A stretch of DNA of 64,000 bases from Nonomuraea dietziae (lineage in GTDB: Bacteria > Actinomycetota > Actinomycetes > Streptosporangiales > Streptosporangiaceae): assembly GCF_014195505.1 (NCBI RefSeq), contig NZ_JACIBV010000001.1, positions 8,556,001 to 8,620,000 on the forward strand. Reading direction: 5' to 3'. The first letter of the stretch is position 1. The number at the start of each line of letters is the position of its first letter. Positions 7,414 to 15,605 of this stretch are shown here, piece by piece. The notes under the pieces are model-generated. The model saw only the letters and a program-made list of their open reading frames with translations, searched no databases and was not told the origin of the DNA. Both the position numbers and the translations under genes were made by a program.

Positions 7414-9660
7414 ATGAGTACTCCTTCTGCCGCGAACGCGGGCATGCTGAGGCTGTCCATCACGCCCGGTGAGCTCATCACAGCGGGAACCGTCGTGACG
7501 CTGCTCGCGGAACGCCCGATCGGCCCCTGCTCCGCGGGATCAGTGCGCGTGTGCATGGCGTCGAGCAGAGGTGGCAGCATCGACGGTTGCTACCCGGCGG
7601 TCGTGACCAAGAACTCGACAATCGAGGTTTTCACCGACGGCCTCCATGTCGGCGCATACAAGATCTTCGTCGAAGAGCTTCTCGACACCGAAGGCGAGCG
7701 TCTGGTCTATCGCCAGGTCGTGCCGTTTGTCATCACTTCGCTGGTCGGCGAGGTTCCGGCTGAGGTACGCGTCGTGCACGCGGTACATCTACGGGTGGGC
7801 GAGTTTCAAGTGGTGCGTTGCGCCCCGGGCCAGCGTGATGGCGAGGGGCAGTACATCGAAGTTCTTAAAGTGGTTGAAAGAAAATCCGGCCAGAGGAGAA
7901 TTCTCGGCTTCAACGAGCGCGGCGAACAGGTCGACGTCGAGGCGGTGCTCCGGGATGTGCAGCAGCGTAGGTTTGAGCGCTACGGGCTGATACATGAAAC
8001 CCTCTGGGACCACATGGAACAGCTGCAGCCGGACGACGAGGTAAGCGTGATCGTTTGGCCACCGGTCTCCTCGGACGAAGCTGGTTTCGATAAGCCGACG
8101 GATCGCCCCGCGGAGGGTCCGTCGAGAGCCGAGACGGAAGCGGCTCGCCTGTGGCGCCAGGCACAAGACGTCCTAGTTGACACGCTGCATGAGCTTGGCG
8201 TGCAGCCCCGAAGGGCGCTGGCTGACCGGGTGCCCCTTCTGCAGGCCACGCTGTCCGCGGATCAGATCCGCGCCCTGGCACAGGCCGACACTGTGGGCGC
8301 CATCTTCCTGGACAATCCGACAGGGGTCGAAGATGATCTTGGCGACTCCATCGCTGTCGCCCGCACGGATAAGGCTCACAGCCTCGGATACATCGGTACC
8401 GATGTGACTGTCGCTGTATGGGAGGGGGCGCCCAAGAGTGAAACAGATCTCGCCATCTCTGCCAGGTTCACGTCCACCCCGACGGACCAAAACGACCACG
8501 CGACCAACGTCACGGCCATTATCAAGAATACAACTCCTGATGCACCTAAGGGGCACGCGCCCGGCTGCCGCCTGGTGTCGGCAAATGACAAATCAATAAA
8601 CGCGCTTCAGTGGGCGGTATACACAGAAGGGGCCACGGTGGTCAACCAGAGCTTCCACCGAAGTCGCGACGAAGCTGTGTTTGGAACGTTGAGCGCCGAT
8701 GATGTGCTCGAGGACTGGATGGCACTCACCTTCCCCTATCCGACGATTGTGACGGCTGCTGGCAACACCAACACGCCGTCGGGCGCATCTGAAGCGAATC
8801 CGCCGCACGCCGAATTCGTCAACCATAAGGGTTACAACACGCTGACGGTAGGCAACCACAACGACGGTGCAACTGCGATGGTGCCGACCTCGGTATTCCG
8901 CAATCCCATCTCTCCGTATGGAGACCGAGAGCTCCCCGAACTTGCTGCCAACGGGCTTGGGGTCACTGCGGCTGGTCTGACATTCAGTGGGACCAGTCAG
9001 GCTGCTCCAGCAGTAGCTAGTGCGGCAGCGTTGATTCAGGACGTCGATGCGACGTTGAAGTCGTGGCCCGAAGGCTGCAGAGCAATCCTGCTGGCCAGTG
9101 CAGATCGCAATCTCGAGGGCAGCACCTGGGACGCGCATGTGGCAACCAGGACGGACGCCAGGGATGGCGCGGGCGCGTTGAACACCGACGAAGCAGTCTG
9201 GATCGCCGAGCGACGATGCAAGCCTAACCAGCCGCGCCGGCGCGGCTGGGACGTCGGACGCCTCCAGGCGGCCGCTTTCCAGTTCACTCCGGAGCTGCCA
9301 GGACTCAAGGAGTTCTCCTATCAGATTCGGCTGGGCGACACCCCTCTATTTTTGCCTAAACGAATCAAAATTGCATTGGCGTGGGACAGTACCCTTTCCT
9401 ACTTTTTCTGGGGCGCGCCGCCAAATTATAAGCTTTACCCATTTGACTCACGACTTAAGATCGATCTAGATCTGGAGGTGGCGTGGCCCGACGGCACCCC
9501 CATCGCTACCTCGAATGGTTTTGACAACAGCTATGTGGTAGTCGAATTCGAGCAGCCGACTGGTTATTTTTACGATGAGATTCACGTATTCATTCGCGCC
9601 ATGCCGCGCCCCAAGCCGTGGAAGGCGTATTTCGGTATCGCATGGACATTCTTCGCCTGA
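7414..9660 (+). CDS. Divergent subtilase (S8 family) with unique N-terminal region
   Basis: About 748 residues. The C-terminal half is an S8 peptidase domain. The strand that normally carries the catalytic Asp reads 'VTVAVWEGAP', with Glu in its place. The His motif is 'NDHATNVTAII', the oxyanion Asn lies in 'VTAAGNTNTPSG', and the nucleophile Ser is in 'FSGTSQAAPAVASAAALI'. About 300 residues before it match nothing known to me. A C-terminal beta-rich domain ends 'YFGIAWTFFA'. No signal peptide is seen, so it probably acts in the cytoplasm. The start is uncertain: ATG 7414 begins the conserved part but lacks a ribosome site, and in-frame starts exist at 7324 and 7279. Codon use is less G/C-ending than in neighbours, especially 9340-9440, which suggests transfer. 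Confidence 0.8.
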   Translation: MSTPSAANAGMLRLSITPGELITAGTVVTLLAERPIGPCSAGSVRVCMASSRGGSIDGCYPAVVTKNSTIEVFTDGLHVGAYKIFVEELLDTEGERLVYRQVVPFVITSLVGEVPAEVRVVHAVHLRVGEFQVVRCAPGQRDGEGQYIEVLKVVERKSGQRRILGFNERGEQVDVEAVLRDVQQRRFERYGLIHETLWDHMEQLQPDDEVSVIVWPPVSSDEAGFDKPTDRPAEGPSRAETEAARLWRQAQDVLVDTLHELGVQPRRALADRVPLLQATLSADQIRALAQADTVGAIFLDNPTGVEDDLGDSIAVARTDKAHSLGYIGTDVTVAVWEGAPKSETDLAISARFTSTPTDQNDHATNVTAIIKNTTPDAPKGHAPGCRLVSANDKSINALQWAVYTEGATVVNQSFHRSRDEAVFGTLSADDVLEDWMALTFPYPTIVTAAGNTNTPSGASEANPPHAEFVNHKGYNTLTVGNHNDGATAMVPTSVFRNPISPYGDRELPELAANGLGVTAAGLTFSGTSQAAPAVASAAALIQDVDATLKSWPEGCRAILLASADRNLEGSTWDAHVATRTDARDGAGALNTDEAVWIAERRCKPNQPRRRGWDVGRLQAAAFQFTPELPGLKEFSYQIRLGDTPLFLPKRIKIALAWDSTLSYFFWGAPPNYKLYPFDSRLKIDLDLEVAWPDGTPIATSNGFDNSYVVVEFEQPTGYFYDEIHVFIRAMPRPKPWKAYFGIAWTFFA

Positions 9661-9679
9661 GCGCCGCGCGAGCTGCTTC

Positions 9680-9886
9680 GAACCGGGCGGCGGCGGAGTG
9701 CCGACGTCGTCGGTCATGGCACCGCCGTCGGATAGGTGTTCTTGCAAGACGGTGAACCCAGTCGACGCCGAGCAGCTCATGCTCGTCCTCCACGTCGATC
9801 ATGGCGGTGTAGCCGCCGAGCAGGCCGTTCGGCAGCGGAATGCGGGAGATGGTGGCTACACGCCGCGTCATGCCGGGGTGCGTCAT
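9680..9886 (-). pseudogene. Remnant of a small gene with one frame change
   Basis: The minus strand from ATG 9886 reads plausibly as 'MTHPGMTRRVATISRIPLPN' and then 'MIDVEDEHELLGVDW'. Coding character then continues in a second frame as 'FTVLQEHLSDGGAMTDDVG'. The shift near 9755 is what one extra base would cause. The second frame runs into the 3' end of the S8 gene without a proper stop. I read this as a broken hypothetical gene; no family is recognised. Confidence 0.3.
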
Positions 9887-9946
9887 GTGGCCACCTCCTC
9901 ACCAGGCCGAGGCCGCGCCCACGTTATGCGGACGCCGAGCGTGGTG

Positions 9947-10160
9947 GCGGCGTGGGTCGGGGCGACGCCCTGGCTTCGAAACGAATGGCGACCCTCGAAT
10001 CAGAAACTACAAGGCGATGCCCCGGGATTTCGTGTGCGAATCCCGGGGCATCGGCTGTTGTTCGTGCTGCTCGTTCAGTACCGAGCTTCTTCAGGTCGGC
10101 TGCTTCCGACCATTCTGCGGGCTGTCAGCCCATGTGCGGGTAGCGGTGGTCCGTCGGCGG
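9947..10160. repeat. Left copy of a duplicated segment (small-gene tail, hairpin, pruA tail)
   Basis: This stretch repeats the order found at 12816-13018: the last codons of the small gene ('AAWVGATPWL'), a long GC-rich hairpin, a spacer, and the final codons of pruA on the minus strand ('PPTDHRYPHMG' and stop). The last 70 bp are nearly identical in both places. The copies enclose about 2.7 kb of remnants. No transposase or inverted ends border the segment. Confidence 0.75.
10015..10053. terminator. Long perfect hairpin, likely bidirectional terminator
   Basis: Two perfectly complementary 15-base arms (left arm begins CGATGCCCCGGGATT) flank a 9-base loop. It is the counterpart of the hairpin at 12862-12895 in the duplicated segment. 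There is no T-run here, and the flanking genes are incomplete, so it may be a relic. Confidence 0.55.
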
Positions 10161-10369
10161 CTCGATCGTCAAACCACCATATAGGTGCGACGTGCCCGTA
10201 CGCTGGCGTGGGACCGGGGGCGGGCGGTGTTGTCCGGTGTGGGGACATTGCCCGACTGGCCTCCTCTGGCTGTGGTCGTATTCTCGGCGCCAGGTCGGCG
10301 GGAATGTCTTCCCTATATGAGGTGCTGATAGTCGAGTCACCGAATATCCCGCCGTCGTATAAGTGGGGG

Positions 10370-10672
10370 GCGCTCGGGTGCCCGGGTGCGCGGCCCGGGC
10401 GCCTGGACCATCGGCTCGATGGTGTAGTAAGGCTCGCCTTCGCCTTCGGGGCAGTCGATGCCATAGGCGCCGCGATTGCCGATCTGGCCGGCAAGGGTCA
10501 CCGAGGGCTGGTTGCTCCAGGTCAGACTAGACATCTGCCAGTAGCTGTTGACGCGCCGGGCGACGATGCCGGCAGTGGCTGTGTCGCTGCAGTCGTTGGT
10601 GTCGTAGTTCCACAACCGGAGGTCCGCGTTCTCGACCGTGCCACACGGGACCCGCTTCCCGACCAAGAGCAA
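10370..10672 (-). pseudogene. Fragment of a DNRLRE-domain (Rhs-associated type) protein
   Basis: A minus-strand frame of about 100 codons holds a piece of a DNRLRE-type beta-sandwich domain. Typical blocks are 'LRLWNYDTNDC', 'SYWQMSSLTWSNQPSVT', 'NRGAYGIDCPEGEGE' and 'YYTIEPMVQA'. In actinomycetes this domain lies in large secreted Rhs/wall-associated proteins. Neither the rest of the domain nor a signal peptide is present. The sequence after the domain is unrelated, so it is a displaced fragment. Confidence 0.65.
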
Positions 10673-11093
10673 CTCGACGATTAGCGGCGAAGACGACCTG
10701 GACGAGCTGCGCAGGATCGGCGTGTCCGAGCAGAGCGCCCGACCCCTGGCCGGCTGTGACCTCGACCGGTTCGGCGAGCCGGACGATCAGCCAGAACAAG
10801 ACTGAGCAGCGGAAGCCGGTGAAGAGGGGGCGGGCCTGGGACCTGACGGACGGGATGCGTCCCAGGCTCACTTCGTCCCGCCGTCCGGCTGCACCGCGGG
10901 GATCTCGGCAGTCGGCTCCGACCTGGAGAGGACGGTTCGCGAGTTGATGTTCCCTGAGCCGTCGCTTGCTAGCGCAGAAGGCGCTCAGGCAGTTGCTTCC
11001 GCACGCCCACGCAAGCGGGCGTCAAGCACCGTGCAATCAGCCGCACATAGAAACGCTCCTGACAAGAAACGGAATCACACGCCAGGAGCCCCA

Positions 11094-11480
11094 ATGTTCG
11101 GCCTCATCATCAGCGTCGCCGTCACCGCCATCGTCTTAGTCGTGACGGGCGTCGTCTTCCTGCCTGTCCTCAAGAACATGCAGGCGGGCAAGCGCATCCT
11201 GCAAACCGGAGTGCCCGCCCAGGCCATGATCGAGCACCTGGGCGAGACCGGCATCACGGTCAACGGCCAGCCCATGGTCGAGTTCGGCCTCCGCGTCCGG
11301 CACGCGGACGGCCGCGAGTACGGCGTCACCCACCGGCAGATCCTGCCGCGCCTGATGATGGGCATGGTCTCCATCGGCGTCGTGGTCCCCGTCAAGGTGG
11401 ACGTGGCCCAGCCGGAGAAGGTCGTCATCGACTGGTCGGCCGCGCGCCCCGCCCACTCTCCCGTCTGGCCGAAGGGCTGA
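11094..11480 (+). CDS. Small membrane-anchored hypothetical protein
   Basis: 128 residues. ATG 11094 has CAGGAG five bases upstream. One N-terminal membrane helix ('LIISVAVTAIVLVVTGVVF', residues 3-22) precedes a soluble beta-rich domain. That domain holds 'TGVPAQAMIEHLGETGITVN', 'MVEFGLRVRHADGREY' and 'VPVKVDVAQPEKVVIDW'. This looks like a short OB-like domain, as in DUF3592-type membrane proteins, where a measured quantity is compared across the membrane; that likeness is only suggestive. Codon use is typical of the host. It is one of few intact genes in this decayed stretch. Confidence 0.6.
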   Translation: MFGLIISVAVTAIVLVVTGVVFLPVLKNMQAGKRILQTGVPAQAMIEHLGETGITVNGQPMVEFGLRVRHADGREYGVTHRQILPRLMMGMVSIGVVVPVKVDVAQPEKVVIDWSAARPAHSPVWPKG

Positions 11481-11569
11481 TCGGTCCTGCGACCGGAGAG
11501 CCCGCTGACGCCACCGGCTCGGGCGGGAAACCACCCTTCTGGCCGCGTTCCGGCTGCCATCCTGGTGCA

Positions 11570-11980
11570 GTGCTGATCTCCCCGATGCCCGGGGCGGACC
11601 GCAGAAACGTCCGTCAGGCGCTCAACTACGTATGGACCGAGGCAGTCAACGCCCGGACCACCAGTGAGCCGGACGAGCTGTGCCTGAAGTATCTGTCGTA
11701 GGGGGTCGAAGCCGCCACGCACCTGCGCAGCCAGGTCAGCAGTCGCGACATCGACCGGCTCGTCCTCACCCGCCGGTACTGGGCGCTGCAGCACGTGATC
11801 TCCACGGCACCGCACCTCCATGGGAAGCAGGCAGTCCAACGTGCGCAACTGGTTCGGATGGAACTCGAGGAGCGCGCGGCGGACCTGAAGCGGGCCATCG
11901 ACAACGTCGAGGACCGCGTCCAACGGTGGAGCGACCTGGCGGTCTACGTGGTCGCCGACACCAGCTTCTACATCCGTCCG
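11570..11980 (+). pseudogene. Remnant of a PIN-like-domain protein gene
   Basis: From GTG 11570 a frame reads 'VLISPMPGADRRNVRQALNY' and meets TAG at 11699-11701. It then continues in the same frame as a helical region ('LVRMELEERAADLKRAIDNV') and the start of a PIN-type nuclease fold, 'LAVYVVADTSFYI', whose Asp is the usual first metal ligand. Just after this motif the homology ends and an unrelated frame begins. Both the internal stop and the missing rest of the PIN domain mark it as broken. Confidence 0.6.
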
Positions 11981-11981
11981 C

Positions 11982-12362
11982 GTCGACGGCGGATGCTGGC
12001 CCGACTGCGAGGATCTGACGGCGCCGCTCGACGACGTCGACGGGCACGCCTTCGCCGTCACCTACACGCGCGGCCTGCCGCTGGACGAGGCGGCGATGCA
12101 CGCCTACTCCACCTACGCGTGCGAGCTGCTGAACGCCTGCAACGGCGCCGACTGCTGCCGCCTGCCCGAGCGGGTGACCACCGTCACCCGGCAGGGCGTG
12201 AGCGTGGGCTTCGTCGACCCGATGACGTTCCTGGAGGAGGGCCGGACCGAGATCACTGAAGTCGACCAGTGGCTCGCCGCCGTCAACCCGTACCGGCTGC
12301 GGCAGCTCTCGCGCGTCCTGTCGCCTGACCGGCCGCGCCTGCGGAGGACGTCGTGGCCGTGA
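11982..12362 (+). pseudogene. 3' part of a phage-like structural gene
   Basis: A frame without its own start reads 'CEDLTAPLDDVDGHAFAVTY', 'AYACELLNAC'-like ('YSTYACELLNACNGADCCRL'), 'PERVTTVTRQGVSVGF' and 'EITEVDQWLAAVNPYRLR'. It resembles small head-tail region proteins of actinomycete prophages; this is from memory of such sequences, not a search. It begins exactly where the PIN-like remnant stops, so a deletion probably joined the two. Its stop overlaps the GTG of the next frame (GTGA). Confidence 0.5.
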
Positions 12363-12619
12363 ACATCGACCGGACCGCCTACGACCTGGCGGAGGAGCTG
12401 CTCGCCTGCTTCTGCGCCGCGCTCGAGGAGACGACCGCGGGCGCGCCCTGCCGCTGCAGCCTCCTGCCGGGCGCCAAGGTCGCCGTTGACTTGTGCTGCG
12501 ACTGCGGCGACGGAGACGACCAGGCGTGGGTTCGGGTGGACAGCATGTGGCCGACGACCGCCAGATGGCCGCAACGGCTGGGCGAGTCGGCGGCCGGCGA
12601 CGCAGCAGCACCACCGTGA
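12353..12619 (+). CDS. Phage-like Cys-rich protein, probably shortened
   Basis: 88 residues from GTG 12353, or 86 from GTG 12359, which overlaps the previous stop as GTGA. GGAGG at 12343-12347 serves either. The motif 'ACFCAALEETTAGAPCRCSLLPG' (in part) and then 'CCDCGDGDDQAWVRV' matches small proteins in actinomycete prophage structural modules, where it follows a gene like the upstream one. It ends in an Ala/Pro tail that does not look like the family's C-terminus. It is likely a left-over of a lost prophage rather than a working gene. Confidence 0.5.
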   Translation: MAVNIDRTAYDLAEELLACFCAALEETTAGAPCRCSLLPGAKVAVDLCCDCGDGDDQAWVRVDSMWPTTARWPQRLGESAAGDAAAPP

Positions 12620-12653
12620 TCCGCGTGGGATAGCCGACGACCCGCGGGCGATC

Positions 12654-12848
12654 ATGAACTGCCCGTGCAACGAGCTGGACCTGGACGACGCCTGCCATGC
12701 GTGGATCGAGGGGAGCCGGCTGCTGGCGGGGAAGCTGGCATTGCTGCTCGGGTCGGGTGAGGATCCGTGCGCGGCGTACGGGCCGGGCTGGTACCGGCTG
12801 GACGTCGACGGCGAAGCGGCGTGGGTCGGGGCGACACCCTGGCTGTGA
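12654..12848 (+). CDS. Small conserved hypothetical protein (complete copy of the repeated gene)
   Basis: 64 residues starting 'MNCPCNELDLDDACHAWIEG' and ending 'GWYRLDVDGEAAWVGATPWL', acidic with two N-terminal Cys. A degenerate copy lies at 5470-5690 and a 3' remnant near 9950-9985, so the gene has been duplicated locally. It is convergent with pruA, and a shared hairpin lies between them. No membrane segment or known domain is visible. The function is unknown; its position directly after the phage-like frames may mean it came with them. Confidence 0.5.
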   Translation: MNCPCNELDLDDACHAWIEGSRLLAGKLALLLGSGEDPCAAYGPGWYRLDVDGEAAWVGATPWL

Positions 12849-13018
12849 ACGGGAAAGGCCGAAGCCCCGGGATTCGTATTCGAATCCCGGGGCTTTTCGT
12901 TTTGTGTGGCCGCTATTCGCGCAGCTCGATTAGTGGCCGAGCGTCTTCAGGTCGGGCTGCTTCCGACCGTTCTGCGGGCTGTCAGCCCATGTGCGGGTAG
13001 CGGTGGTCCGTCGGCGGA
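12816..13018. repeat. Right copy of the duplicated segment
   Basis: The partner of 9947-10160. It holds the end of the intact small gene, the hairpin, and the true 3' end of pruA. Because both flanking genes are complete here, this is the likely original and the left copy the derived one. Similarity is highest over 12944-13016. Confidence 0.72.
12862..12895. terminator. Bidirectional rho-independent terminator
   Basis: 15-base arms (AAGCCCCGGGATTCG and its exact complement) close a TATT loop, followed on the plus strand by TTCGTTTTG. It lies between the convergent small gene and pruA and would end transcription from both sides. Confidence 0.8.
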
Positions 13019-14614
13019 ACGAACGTCTCCTTGATCGTGCGGGCGTTCACCCACCGGATCAGGTTGAAGATCGAGCCGGCCTTGTCGTTGGTGCCCGACG
13101 CCCGGGCCCCCGCCGAACGGCTGCTGCCCCACGACCGCGCCCGTCGGCTTGTCGTTGACGTAGAAGTTGCCCGCGGCGAACCGCAGCCGCTCCGACGCCG
13201 AGGAGATCGCGTAGCGGTCCTGCGCGATGATCGAACCGGTCAGCGCGTACGGCGAGGCCGACTCCATCTGGTCGAGCACCGTGTCGTAGCGCGAGTCGTC
13301 GTAGACGTGCACGCCGAGGATCGGCCCGAAGTACTCCTTGACGAAGATCTCGTCGGTCGGGTCGTCCGACACCACGATGGTCGGCTTCACGAAGTAGCCG
13401 ACGCTGTCGTCGTAGGAGCCGGTCAGCAGGTCGAGCGAGCCGTGCGAGGAGGCCCTGTCGATCGCCGCCTTGTGCTTGGCGAAGGCCCTGTCGTCGATGA
13501 CCGCGCCCATGAAGGTCGACAGGTCGGCGGCCACGTCGCCGATGGTCAGCGACTCGGCCGTGGCGACCACGTCGTCCCTGATGAGCGACCAGATCGAGCG
13601 CGGGATGTAGGCGCGCGAGGCCGCCGAGCACTTCTGCCCCTGGTACTCGAAGGCGCCGCGGATCAGCGCGGTCGAGAGCACCGCGGGGTCGGCCGACGGG
13701 TGGGCCAGGATGAAGTCCTTGCCGCCCGTCTCGCCGACCAGGCGCGGGTAGCCGTGGTAGCGGGAGATGTTGGCGCCGACCGTGGCCCACAGGTGCTGGA
13801 AGGTAGCAGTGGAGCCGGTGAAGTGGATGCCGGCGAGCGCGGGGTGCGACAGCGCCACCTCCGACACGCCCTGGCCGTTGCCGGTGACCAGGTTGATGAC
13901 GCCAGGCGGCAGGCCCGCCGCCTCCAGCAGCCGCATCGTGAAGTGCGCGGCGAACTGCTGGGTGGGCGACGGCTTCCACACCACGACGTTGCCCATGAGG
14001 GCGGCCGAGGTGGGCAGGTTGCCGGCGATGGCGGTGAAGTTGAACGGCGTGATCGCCAGCACGAAGCCCTCGAGCGGGCGGTACTCCATGCGGTTCCACA
14101 CCCCGGGCGAGGACACCGGCTGGTCGGAGTAGAGCTGGCGGGCGTAGGCGACGTTGAAGCGCAGGAAGTCGATCAGCTCGCAGGCCGCGTCGATCTCGGC
14201 CTGCTGCGCCGACTTGGACTGCCCGAGCATCGTGGCCGCGTTCAGCGTGGCCCGCCAGGGTCCGGCCAGCAGGTCGGCGGCCTTGAGGAAGATCGCCGCC
14301 CGCTCGTCGAAGGAGAGCGCGCGCCACATGGGCGCCGCCTCCAGCGCGGAGGAGATCGCGTCCTGCACGTCCTGAGCCGTAGCGTCGTTGGTACGGCCCA
14401 GGACGGAGGCCTTGTTGTGCGGCTGCACGACGTTGATCGCCGCGCCGCCGCCCATCTTCTCCACGCCGCCGATCGTCATGGTCAGGTCGATGGAGGACCC
14501 GGCCAGCTCCTTGATCCGGTTCTCCAGCGTGGCGCGCTCAGCGCTGCCGGGCGCGTAGCCGTACACCGGCTCGTTGGCCGGGGTCGGGACGTTGCTGATC
14601 GCATCCATGATCAC
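12982..14614 (-). CDS. pruA: 1-pyrroline-5-carboxylate dehydrogenase, frame-shifted near its 3' end
   Basis: About 543 residues if the frame is restored. It oxidises glutamate semialdehyde/P5C to glutamate with NAD+, the second step of proline catabolism. The aldehyde dehydrogenase fold is clear: 'PFNFTAIAGNLPT', the Glu motif 'GETGGKD' and the nucleophile Cys in 'YQGQKCSAASRAYIP'. One extra base in the G-run near 13108, just after 'VVGQQPFGG', breaks the frame. In the next frame the expected end follows: 'SGTNDKAGSIFNLIRWVNAR' and later 'PPTDHRYPHMG', stop at 12982. The GTG at 14614 overlaps the upstream stop (GTGA); ATG 14608 is an alternative. This is either a real null allele or an assembly indel. 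Confidence 0.88.
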
Positions 14615-15529
14615 TTACCCCCAAGGGCACGAAGGAAGAAGGCGACGTTGGCGGGGCGCTCGGCCAGGCGTCGCATGAAGTAGCCGTACCAGTCGTCGCC
14701 GTAGGGCACGTAGACGCGGACCGTGTGACCGGCGCCCGCGAGGGCTTCCTGCTTGTCGGTCCTGATGCCGTAGAGCATCTGGTACTCGTAGTCGCCGATC
14801 GAGCGAGAGAATCGGTCGGCGAGAAGTTCGGTGATCGCGATGAGGCGGTCGTCGTGCGTGGCCACCATGGGGTAACCCTTCCCCGCCATGAGGATCCTCA
14901 GGCATCGCACGTAGGCCCTGTCGACCTCGGCCTTGGACTGGTGGGCCACCGAGGCCGGCTCGCGGTAGGCGCCCTTGACCAGGCGCACCCTGCTGCCGGA
15001 GGTGGACAGGTCCCTGCAGTCGGCCTCGCTGCGGAACAGGTAGGACTGGATCGCGACGCCGGTGGAGGGGAAGTCCTCGCGCAGCGAGCACAGGATCCCG
15101 AGCGTGGAGTCGACCGTGGTGTGGTCCTCCATGTCGAGGGTGACCGTGGAGCCGTTGAGCGCGGCGGCCCTCGCAGATCTCGCGGGCGTGGTCGAGCGCC
15201 ATCGAGTCGCTCAGCTCCTGCCCGACCGCCGACAGCTTCACCGACACCTCGGCGCGCGTGCCGAGGCTCAGCGAGCGCAGCTCCTCCAGCAGGGTGATGT
15301 AGGCCTTCGCGGTCGCGGCGGCGGCGCCCGCGTCGCGCGTCTCCTCGCCCAGATGGTCGATGGTGACGGTCAGGCCGCCGTCGACCAGCCGCTGGACGGC
15401 CGCGCCTGCCTCGGAGACGGTCTCGCCGGCGACGAACCGGTCGACGACCTTTCTGGTGAGCGGCAGCCCGGACACCGAGCGGCGCACGAGCCTGCTCCGT
15501 GATCCGGCGAGGAGAAGTTGACCCAGCAT
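14611..15529 (-). CDS. Proline dehydrogenase, frame-shifted
   Basis: About 305 residues after frame repair. The FAD-dependent TIM-barrel enzyme oxidises proline to P5C and hands it to the pruA product encoded just downstream. The first frame gives 'TIDHLGEETRDAGAAAATA' and 'SVKLSAVGQELSDSMALDHA'. After one extra base near 15168-15170 (GGG where GG is expected, coding strand), the second frame gives 'MEDHTTVDSTLG', 'RVRLVKGAYREP', 'MVATHDDRLIAIT' and 'VRVYVPYGDDWYGYFMRRLAERP'. All family motifs are present apart from the frame break. The stop overlaps the pruA start. The divergent PucR-type gene at 15606 is the probable regulator. Confidence 0.87.
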
Positions 15530-15605
15530 GCTTACAGGCTAAAACCCCTGCTCAGGCTGGACCCATTGACGTCCGTAACGCGCGATGTGGCAGGCTGTCA
15601 TACAC

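Noticed and set aside
10680..10805. Plus-strand frame 'DDLDELRRIGVSEQ' after the DNRLRE fragment
   Set aside because: Only about 40 codons and no start; it could be a gene scrap but cannot be supported.
15530..15605. Promoter boxes for PucR (TTGACG near 15566)
   Set aside because: No -10 sequence at an acceptable distance was found.
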